A DNA stretch of 14,123 nucleotides, from positions 1 to 14,123 of the forward strand of contig ONVT01000002.1 in NCBI GenBank assembly GCA_900321365.1, in the 5' to 3' direction. Every line of letters starts with the position of its first letter. Positions within the stretch are counted from its first letter, which is position 1. The notes beneath the pieces were generated by a model. It did no database searches and had not been told where the DNA came from. It saw nothing but the letters and a program-made list of their open reading frames with translations. The position numbers were made by a program, and so were the translations under genes. This DNA is from an uncultured Eubacteriales bacterium. Lineage in GTDB: Bacteria > Bacillota_A > Clostridia > Lachnospirales > Lachnospiraceae. Positions 1 to 5,591 of the stretch are shown piece by piece.

Positions 1-23
1 ATGCCCAAAACCGCGGTATATGC

Positions 24-76
24 GGTTAAACTAAGCGCTTTCCGGCGCTGACGCTTGGAAATCGCTAAGGTTAACC
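24..76. repeat. Imperfect long palindrome downstream of tyrA
   Basis: The arms at 24-43 and 57-76 are inverted copies of each other, matching at 17 of 20 positions around a 13-nt spacer (44-56). The outer part of each arm carries GGTTAA/TTAACC and the inner part CTAAGCG-like and TTTCC/GGAAA blocks. Just outside, 9-14 and 22-27 form a further small hairpin (AACCGC/GCGGTT) that in the minus direction is followed by a short T run, so it could weakly terminate tyrA transcription. No protein-coding gene is supported in 1-208. The structure resembles an intergenic palindromic element or the end of a small repeat unit. The inverted repeat is seen directly; its role is unknown. Confidence 0.55.
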
Positions 77-110
77 AGTATATCTTTTTCAGGAACATGG
101 CGCCCCCGCT

Positions 111-183
111 GCTGAAGAACCACCTCCGCGAAGCACCATTAGCGGGAGCGGGCTGTGGTGCCTCGCGGAGGTGATTCCTCAGC
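111..183. repeat. 27-bp inverted repeat forming a long hairpin (REP-like pair)
   Basis: Arms 111-137 and 157-183 match as inverted repeats at 24 of 27 positions, with a 19-nt loop (138-156). In the minus-strand RNA, the sense of tyrA, all three differences are G-U wobble pairs, so the stem is unbroken. In plus-strand RNA they would be A-C mismatches. Each arm contains the core CGGAGGTGRTTCYTCAGC, which recurs as a single copy at 1412-1440. The hairpin lies 26 bp beyond the tyrA stop codon, so it could protect or end that mRNA, but it has no clear U-tract. It may equally be a dispersed intergenic palindromic repeat (REP/BIME-like). Confidence 0.65.
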
Positions 184-208
184 CGAGGGATCACCGTACT
201 GCCGGAAG

Positions 209-1303
209 TCAGTCGTTCTCCCACACTGTATACCTGTGATGGCGGAGAAGGGATACCGCCCTGTCCATGGATTTCCGCCCGTAGAATTCAATGGCAAGCG
301 CACCCTGTTCATAGATCCTGTTGTGGACGATGGATATATTCTTGATGGAGATGCGGTTAAGGGCAAGGATTGTCGCGACCATCGCGATCGCGCCGCTCTC
401 ATCTATGACATCACAATAGATCAGGTACGAGCGCTTGACCGGACCCGGGGAAGCGAAGCTGAAGGAATTCCGGTAATCCCGGCTTTTCTGAAACATCCGG
501 TGGATATAACCGCCGTCCCCTCTGCACATATGATCCCTGGCTTCGATCATCCTGTCCAGAAACGCGTCCATCACCTTCGCGATGTTTTCACTGTTCTCCA
601 CGCAGATCGACTCCCACATGTCCGGGGAGGAAGAGGCAATCCTGGTGATGTCGCGGAATCCTCCCGCCGCGATCTGGCGCATGTATTCGCTGTCACTGTC
701 AAGGTCATGGACCGTATTGACAAGCGAAGAAGCGATCACATGAGGAAGGTGGCTGATCGCCGCGGTGATGTAATCGTGCTCCTCCGGATCCAGCATCAGA
801 GGGAGCGCCCTGAGCGAAATGGTCAGATCGCGGAACATCTCCACCTTCTCCGGGGGAACCTCTTTCGTGGGAGTGATGATGTAGTACGCATTTTCAAACA
901 GATGGTCGCTGGCGTTGTCCAGGCCTGTCTTTTCTGATCCGGTCATGGGATGCCCGCCGATGAACTGTCCGGAAAGTCCCAGTTCGCTGACCGCTCTGTG
1001 GATGGGGGTTTTTACGGATCCCACATCTGTAAGGAGGCAGTTCCCGGAGAGTACAGGTTTCAGCTGTTTCAGCAGAGAGATGTTCCGCTCCGCGGGAGCG
1101 CAGAGAAAGAGGATGTCACATTCTGAAAAATGCTCGTCCGAGGCGCTTTCGCAGATCAGGTCGATGATCTTCCTTTCCAGCGCCTTCTCACAGGTTTTTC
1201 TTGTGCGGGTGTACGCCATGATATGGCAGAGAGTGTCTGCTTTTTTCAGGTTCATGGCAAGAGATCCGCCGATCAGGCCAAGTCCGATAAATCCGTATGT
1301 CAT
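209..1303 (-). CDS. tyrA: Prephenate dehydrogenase with ACT domain
   Basis: The 364-residue protein should catalyse NAD(P)+-dependent oxidative decarboxylation of prephenate to 4-hydroxyphenylpyruvate in tyrosine biosynthesis, in the cytoplasm. A Rossmann glycine motif GLGLIGG lies at residues 7-13. The TyrA signature GGHPMTGSE is at about 116-124, and a second conserved histidine pair (SHLPH, 184-188) lies in the helical dimerisation domain. From about residue 290 to the end there is an ACT-like domain (YLIYCDVIDESGAI onward), the usual site of tyrosine feedback inhibition. The ATG at 1303 is preceded by AGGAGG at four bases' spacing, which fixes the start. No chorismate mutase domain is fused to it. 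It is divergent from the EF-G-like gene and has no aromatic-pathway neighbour inside the window. Confidence 0.93.
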   Translation of the reverse strand: MTYGFIGLGLIGGSLAMNLKKADTLCHIMAYTRTRKTCEKALERKIIDLICESASDEHFSECDILFLCAPAERNISLLKQLKPVLSGNCLLTDVGSVKTPIHRAVSELGLSGQFIGGHPMTGSEKTGLDNASDHLFENAYYIITPTKEVPPEKVEMFRDLTISLRALPLMLDPEEHDYITAAISHLPHVIASSLVNTVHDLDSDSEYMRQIAAGGFRDITRIASSSPDMWESICVENSENIAKVMDAFLDRMIEARDHMCRGDGGYIHRMFQKSRDYRNSFSFASPGPVKRSYLIYCDVIDESGAIAMVATILALNRISIKNISIVHNRIYEQGALAIEFYGRKSMDRAVSLLRHHRYTVWEND

Positions 1304-1352
1304 AATTCCTCCTGAGTCTCCGGTTCTTTAACCGTTTCATCTACTAAAGCAT

Positions 1353-1381
1353 ATTCTGCCATACACCGGCCCAAAGCGCAA
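1353..1381 (-). promoter_or_regulatory. Probable sigma-A promoter of tyrA
   Basis: Read on the minus strand there is TTGCGC (-35, 1376-1381), a 17-bp spacer, and CAGAAT (-10, 1353-1358) preceded by an extended -10 TGG. The transcript would start about 40 bases before the tyrA start codon. Its leader would contain a small hairpin (CGGTT/AACCG, 1321-1334) just ahead of the ribosome binding site. The match is moderate and no competing promoter is clearly better. Confidence 0.4.
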
Positions 1382-1411
1382 GCCTGCGCCTTGCGGAATC
1401 AGGCTGCAGTG

Positions 1412-1440
1412 GCTCACGGAGGCGGTTCCTCAGCCGCGGG
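1412..1440. repeat. Third copy of the CGGAGGYGRTTCYTCAGC repeat
   Basis: This segment matches 161-189 at 24 of 29 positions and also matches the reverse complement of the 111-137 arm. It contains an internal GAGG/CCTC mini-palindrome around a five-base loop. Here it is solitary and sits between the divergent promoters of tyrA and the EF-G-like gene, about 40 bp upstream of the -35 box of the latter. The surrounding DNA (1304-1555) has no supported gene. Confidence 0.6.
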
Positions 1441-1477
1441 GGTGGCGGGGAAACGGCTTGAAAAAGCCACAAAAGCC

Positions 1478-1506
1478 TTGCATTCAACCCTCTGTTTATG
1501 TAAAAT
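1478..1506 (+). promoter_or_regulatory. Probable sigma-A promoter of the EF-G-like gene
   Basis: TTGCAT (1478-1483), a 17-bp spacer and TAAAAT (1501-1506) are close to the sigma-A consensus. They lie about 45 bases before the chosen start codon at 1556. The position also argues that the open frame running back to 1391 is not translated from there. Confidence 0.6.
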
Positions 1507-1555
1507 AATCGCATATGGGCATTTGCCCGAATTACGTGAATGGAGGATGATACGG

Positions 1556-3634
1556 ATGAAAGTTTACAACACTGACAAGATCCGCAATGTCGTGCTTCTG
1601 GGCCACGGCGGCGCGGGTAAGACGAGCCTTCTGGAGGCGATGGCCTATCTGAGCGGGATTACGAGCCGGCTCGGGAATGTCGCCGACGGGAATACGCTCA
1701 GTGATTATGATAAAGAGGAGCAGAACAGAAAGTTCTCGATCAGCACCTCTGTCGCGCCTGTGATCCGCGGCGATGTGAAGATCAATGTTCTCGATGCTCC
1801 AGGATATTTTGATTTTGTCGGCGAGGCCGAGGAAGCGGCCGCGGCTGCCGACGCCGCCATCATCGTGATCAACGGAAAGAGCGGCGTGGAAGTCGGAACA
1901 CAGAAGGCGTGGGATCTGTGCGAGAAGTATCATCTTCCCAGGATCTTCTACATCGGCGGAATGGATGTTGAGAACGCGTCTGCCGTCAATGTCGTAGATG
2001 CCCTGACAGAGCTCTACGGAACAAAGATCGCTCCGCTGTATCTGCCGATCCGTGAGAACGAGAAGTTCGTCGGATATGTGGATGTTGTCTCCCAGAAGGC
2101 CTACAAGTATGTCGACAAGGAGAAGAAGGCCGAGTGCGAAGAGCCTGCGGCCATGAAGGATGATGTCGCCGCCCGCCGTGACGCCATGCTTGAGACGGTT
2201 GCCGAGACGAGTGAAGAATTCATGGACAAGTACTTCGGCGGTGAGGAGTTCACCGAGGAAGAGGTTCTCAGCGCGCTCAAACAGAACGTCTCTCAGTGTG
2301 ACATGTGCCCGGTCGCGATCGGATCTTCCACGAATCTCCAGGGAATCAACATTCTCCTGGACGATATCGTCCGGTATTTCCCGAGCCCCGCGGAGCGCAC
2401 CATCACCGGCAAGGATGTCAAGACAGACAAGCCGTATGAGGCGAACTACAATCCGGACGGCGCAAAGAGCGCATTTATCTGGAAGACCATCGTTGATCCG
2501 TTCATCGGAAAGTATTCCCTGATCAAGGTCACCTCCGGCGTCCTGAAGCCCGACGACATGCTGTATGACACTGAGACACAGGATGAGTTCCGTTCCGGCA
2601 AGCTCTACGTATTCTGCGGCAGCAAGCCCCAGGAGGTTCCCGAACTGCGTGCCGGCGACATCGGCGCGATCGCCAAGCTCGACGCTGCCACCGGAGATAC
2701 CATCTCCACGAAGGCTGCGCCGATCCTCTTTGAGAAGTTTGATGTCTCGACTCCGTACACCTACAAGAAGTACGAGGCAAAGAACAAGCAGGATCTTGAC
2801 AAGGTCGCGCAGGCGCTTGCCAAGATCGCGCAGGAAGACCTGACCATGAAGACAGTCAATGATGCCGGCAACCACCAGACGCTTCTGTACGGCATGGGCG
2901 ACCAGCATCTTGATATCATCATCAGCAAGCTGCAGTCCAAGTATAAGGTTGATGCAGAGCTGAGCAAGCCGGCCGTCGCGTTCCGCGAGACGATCCGCAA
3001 GAACAGCGATGTTGATTCCAAGTATAAGAAGCAGTGCGGCGGACATGGACAGTACGGACATGTCAAGATGAAGTTCGAGCCCTCGGGCGACCTGAATACA
3101 CCTTATGTATTTGAGCAGATCGTCGTCGGCGGCGCTGTCCCGAAGAACTACTTCCCGGCGGTTGAGAAGGGTATCGCGGATTCTGTAACGGCCGGACCGA
3201 TGGCAGGATATCCGGTTGTCGGCGTCAAGGCGGTTCTGTACGATGGATCCTACCATCCGGTTGACTCCTCCGAGCAGGCTTTCAAGACCGCGGCGAACAT
3301 GGCCTTCAAGAAGGGCTTCATGGAGGCAGGCCCGGTTCTTCTCGAGCCGATTGTCTCCCTGCATGTGACGGTTCCGGACAAGTTCACCGGCGATGTCATG
3401 GGTGACCTGAACAAGAGACGCGGACGCGTGCTTGGCATGAACCCGGATCACAAGGGCAACACCATCATCGACGCGGACGTCCCGCAGAGCGAGCTCTACG
3501 GTTATTCCACGCAGCTTCGTTCCATGACCGGCGGCAGCGGAGATTTCGCCTATGAATTTGCCCGCTATGAGCAGGCACCGGCAGATGTCCAGGAGAAGGA
3601 GATCGCGGCCCGCGCGAAGGAGATGGAGAACTGA
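1556..3634 (+). CDS. EF-G-like translational GTPase (EF-G paralogue)
   Basis: The 692-residue protein has the full EF-G length and domain order: an N-terminal GTPase domain (about 1-270), an EF-Tu-like beta-barrel (about 290-390), and domains III-V, including the domain IV loop HPVDSSEQAFKTA. The P-loop is GHGGAGKTS (16-24). Other G motifs depart from true EF-G: the usual DTPGH is DAPGY (80-84), and the base-recognition NKxD is GGMD (134-137). It groups by motif style with the EF-G-like paralogues of Clostridia and Actinobacteria rather than with housekeeping FusA or TetM-type ribosome protection proteins. GGAGG at 1542-1546 lies nine bases before ATG 1556; an in-frame ATG at 1547 directly abuts that site and is less likely. 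The frame is open back to 1391, but that part lies across the promoter and looks non-coding. It is likely monocistronic, with a new promoter right after the stop. The precise role in translation is not known. Confidence 0.88.
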   Translation: MKVYNTDKIRNVVLLGHGGAGKTSLLEAMAYLSGITSRLGNVADGNTLSDYDKEEQNRKFSISTSVAPVIRGDVKINVLDAPGYFDFVGEAEEAAAAADAAIIVINGKSGVEVGTQKAWDLCEKYHLPRIFYIGGMDVENASAVNVVDALTELYGTKIAPLYLPIRENEKFVGYVDVVSQKAYKYVDKEKKAECEEPAAMKDDVAARRDAMLETVAETSEEFMDKYFGGEEFTEEEVLSALKQNVSQCDMCPVAIGSSTNLQGINILLDDIVRYFPSPAERTITGKDVKTDKPYEANYNPDGAKSAFIWKTIVDPFIGKYSLIKVTSGVLKPDDMLYDTETQDEFRSGKLYVFCGSKPQEVPELRAGDIGAIAKLDAATGDTISTKAAPILFEKFDVSTPYTYKKYEAKNKQDLDKVAQALAKIAQEDLTMKTVNDAGNHQTLLYGMGDQHLDIIISKLQSKYKVDAELSKPAVAFRETIRKNSDVDSKYKKQCGGHGQYGHVKMKFEPSGDLNTPYVFEQIVVGGAVPKNYFPAVEKGIADSVTAGPMAGYPVVGVKAVLYDGSYHPVDSSEQAFKTAANMAFKKGFMEAGPVLLEPIVSLHVTVPDKFTGDVMGDLNKRRGRVLGMNPDHKGNTIIDADVPQSELYGYSTQLRSMTGGSGDFAYEFARYEQAPADVQEKEIAARAKEMEN

Positions 3635-3644
3635 TAATTCATGT

Positions 3645-3672
3645 TTGAATTCTCACGACACTATGGTATAAT
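3645..3672 (+). promoter_or_regulatory. Strong extended -10 promoter of scfA
   Basis: TTGAAT (3645-3650), a 16-bp spacer and a perfect TATAAT (3667-3672) preceded by TGG (extended -10) make this the best promoter in the window. It begins only ten bases after the stop of the EF-G-like gene. Transcription should start near 3679, leaving a leader of about 115 nt before the SCIFF start codon. Confidence 0.75.
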
Positions 3673-3699
3673 GCCGTGGTAGTGAAAACTGATGGCTGA

Positions 3700-3786
3700 C
3701 CTGTGTCGATATCAACAGGCGCATAGATGTATCTGTATGTCAGATATTAAGCGGTTGGAAAACCGCTGTAACAGATGAGGAAGGAG
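3700..3786 (+). promoter_or_regulatory. Structured 5' leader of scfA with alternative pairings
   Basis: Three hairpins can be drawn: CCTGT/ACAGG (3700-3704 with 3715-3719); TATCTG/CAGATA (3730-3735 with 3741-3746); and a perfect 7-bp stem AGCGGTT/AACCGCT (3750-3756 with 3761-3767) closed by a GGAA (GNRA) tetraloop. ATCTGT at 3731-3736 is also exactly complementary to ACAGAT at 3771-3776, just upstream of the ribosome binding site AGGAAGGAG (3778-3786). The second hairpin and that long-range helix therefore exclude each other. This could be a translation-control or stability element. I do not recognise a known riboswitch class. Confidence 0.4.
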
Positions 3787-3794
3787 CACGAACG

Positions 3795-3938
3795 ATGAAG
3801 CATATTAAGACCCTGAATACCAGATCTCTTCAGGAGAGCATGAAGAAGGGCGGATGCGGTGAGTGCCAGACGTCCTGCCAGTCCGCATGCAAGACCAGCT
3901 GCACCGTCGGAAACCAGACCTGCGAGAAGCGCAGATAA
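3795..3938 (+). CDS. scfA: SCIFF six-cysteine ranthipeptide precursor
   Basis: This 47-residue peptide has an N-terminal leader starting MKHIKTLNTRSLQESM. Its core holds six cysteines at residues 21, 24, 28, 32, 36 and 43, the hallmark of SCIFF (six cysteines in forty-five residues), a ribosomally made peptide found almost universally in Clostridia. The core is rich in Thr and Ser (Thr26, Thr34, Thr37, Thr42), which are candidate acceptors for cysteine-to-residue thioether bonds. As I recall, the link characterised in the Clostridium thermocellum homologue joins the positions equivalent to Cys32 and Thr37, both present here. The start ATG follows AGGAAGGAG at eight bases. The maturase gene comes next, so modification should occur in the cytoplasm. 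Leader cleavage, export and biological role are unresolved for this family. The small size makes it easy to miss in automated annotation. Confidence 0.96.
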   Translation: MKHIKTLNTRSLQESMKKGGCGECQTSCQSACKTSCTVGNQTCEKRR

Positions 3939-4020
3939 GGAAGGTTCTTTCGTCCAGCTGATATTAAGAAGACAGAGAGGAGCGCACTTTGTGTTTCTCT
4001 CGCACCTCGCACGAGATTGA

Positions 4021-4053
4021 CAGGCTGTCGCAGATAGCACCTGCGGCAGCCTG
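4021..4053 (+). promoter_or_regulatory. Strong hairpin between scfA and scfB
   Basis: A 13-bp stem (4021-4033 with 4041-4053, one G-U pair, 7-nt loop) lies in the 251-nt spacer between the peptide and maturase genes. It is followed by only a weak T-rich stretch (TTCTAT), so it is unlikely to be a full terminator. Partial termination, or protection of the upstream mRNA so that peptide is made in excess over maturase, would both fit. A second, smaller hairpin (TCTCG/CGAGA, 3998-4002 with 4012-4016) lies just before it. The rest of 3939-4189 shows no clear promoter. Confidence 0.5.
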
Positions 4054-4189
4054 TTCTATGGCAGACTTACAGCCCTTGGATTTGTTCAGAAGATACCTCA
4101 TGAACAGATCTTATTCGGAAGGATGTGCTCAGGATAAGCCGCCGCGCGGGGAGTACACGGGTTCGCAGAGGAACGATCGGGAGGTCTGT

Positions 4190-5557
4190 TTGGTACATCA
4201 GTATCGAAGCAACGGATATAATATTGTTCTTGATACGGACAGCGGAAGCGTTCATGTCGTGGACGATCTGGTCTATGATGTGATCAGCCTTCTGGGAGAA
4301 GCATCTTCTCCTTCTGAGAAAGAGATTGTAACCTGCCTTGCGGACAGGTATCCTGAATCAGAAGTGAAAGAGGCCCTGGAAGAGATCCGCACTCTGGAAA
4401 AGAACGGACAGCTGTTCACACGGGACATCTACCGGGACGCCGTCCTGGATGTCCAGAATCATCCCACTGTTGTCAAGGCGCTCTGCCTCCATGTCGCGCA
4501 TGACTGCAACCTGGCGTGCAGGTACTGTTTTGCCGGCGAGGGGGAATACCATGGCCGCCGGGCCCTGATGAGCTATGAGACCGGCACGAAGGCGCTGGAT
4601 TTCCTGGTGGATCATTCCGGGGGACGGAGGAATCTGGAAGTGGATTTCTTCGGAGGAGAGCCGCTGATGAACTTTGATGTCGTCAAAAGGCTCACCGCAT
4701 ACGGCAGGGAACTGGAGAAAAAGCACGATAAACATTTCCGGTTCACGCTCACAACCAACGGCGTCCTTTTGAATGAGGAAGTCATGGCGTTCTGCAACCG
4801 GGAGATGGACAATGTCGTCCTGAGCCTGGACGGCAGGAAAGAGGTTCATGACAGGATGCGCCCGACCCGCAGCGGGAAGGGGAGTTATGACCTGATCCTT
4901 CCGAAGTTTCTGGAATTTGCCAGGCAGAGGAAAGAACTCGGAAAGCAGTATTACATCCGGGGAACATTTACCCGTTACAATCTGGACTTTGCCAGGGATG
5001 TCCTGCATTTTGCGGATCTTGGTTTTGACCAGATCTCGATTGAGCCGGTGGTCGCGCCTGCTGACGCGCCCTATGCGATCCGTCCGGAGGACATCGGGAC
5101 CATCTGTGCCCAGTACGACATTCTCTCCCGGGAGATGATCAAAAGGCAGAAAGAGGGGAGAGGCTTCACCTTCTTTCATTTCATGATCGACCTGACGGGA
5201 GGCCCGTGTGTCTACAAGAGGCTGAGCGGCTGCGGAAGCGGAACGGAATATCTTGCCGTGACTCCCTGGGGAGACCTGTATCCCTGCCATCAGTTTGTCG
5301 GGAATGAGGAATTCCTTCTCGGCAATGTTCAGGAAGGAGTAAAGCGCACCGATCTTGTCAGGACATTCAAGACCTGCAACGTCTACTCGAAGAAGGAATG
5401 CGCCGAGTGCTTTGCCCGCTATTACTGCAGCGGCGGATGCGCGGCGAACTCCTACAACTTCCACGGACGCATCGACAGTGTCTATGAGATCGGGTGTGAG
5501 CTTGAGAGAAAGAGAGTGGAGAGCGCGCTTATGATCAAGGCGGCTCTTGCTGAATAA
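4190..5557 (+). CDS. scfB: SCIFF peptide maturase, radical SAM/SPASM thioether-forming enzyme
   Basis: From TTG 4190 the protein has 455 residues. Residues 1-90 resemble the PqqD-like peptide-recognition domain that binds the SCIFF leader. The radical SAM motif is C-x3-C-x2-C at Cys106, Cys110 and Cys113, which binds the [4Fe-4S] cluster that cleaves S-adenosylmethionine; GGEP follows at 155-158. The C-terminal SPASM region has Cys340, 348, 366, 396, 404, 407, 413, 417 and 436, including GCGSGTEYLAVTPWGDLYPC and CAECFARYYCSGGC, expected to hold two auxiliary iron-sulfur clusters. It should install thioether bonds in the scfA product. GGGAGG (4179-4184) sits five bases before the TTG, and the protein then starts at the usual family N-terminus (VHQYRSNGYNIVLD). 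The frame is open back to TTG 3989, but that stretch crosses the hairpin and looks unlike the family. secDF follows after 34 bases. Confidence 0.92.
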   Translation: MVHQYRSNGYNIVLDTDSGSVHVVDDLVYDVISLLGEASSPSEKEIVTCLADRYPESEVKEALEEIRTLEKNGQLFTRDIYRDAVLDVQNHPTVVKALCLHVAHDCNLACRYCFAGEGEYHGRRALMSYETGTKALDFLVDHSGGRRNLEVDFFGGEPLMNFDVVKRLTAYGRELEKKHDKHFRFTLTTNGVLLNEEVMAFCNREMDNVVLSLDGRKEVHDRMRPTRSGKGSYDLILPKFLEFARQRKELGKQYYIRGTFTRYNLDFARDVLHFADLGFDQISIEPVVAPADAPYAIRPEDIGTICAQYDILSREMIKRQKEGRGFTFFHFMIDLTGGPCVYKRLSGCGSGTEYLAVTPWGDLYPCHQFVGNEEFLLGNVQEGVKRTDLVRTFKTCNVYSKKECAECFARYYCSGGCAANSYNFHGRIDSVYEIGCELERKRVESALMIKAALAE

Positions 5558-5591
5558 AAAGTAACTGTAAACAGAAAAGAGGAACTGACCA

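Noticed and set aside
155..937. 260-codon plus-strand frame across the 3' part of tyrA
   Set aside because: It begins inside the repeat hairpin and runs antisense to the well-supported tyrA gene; there is no ribosome binding site or family-like sequence.
1391..1555. N-terminal extension of the EF-G-like protein
   Set aside because: The stretch spans the repeat copy and the promoter, starts at a TTG without a ribosome binding site, and precedes the normal family N-terminus at 1556.
1532..3451. 639-codon open frame on the minus strand inside the EF-G-like gene
   Set aside because: It is antisense to a clear EF-G-family gene, has no recognisable protein motif, and arises from GC-rich codon bias that removes stops in the opposite frame.
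3060..3634. Possibility that the EF-G-like gene is a TetM-type ribosome protection gene
   Set aside because: The domain IV loop and overall length fit EF-G-like proteins, and there is no tetracycline-resistance leader or mobile context nearby.
4017..4022. Perfect TTGACA as a -35 box for scfB
   Set aside because: No -10-like hexamer lies 16-18 bases downstream, and the site overlaps the base of the 13-bp hairpin.
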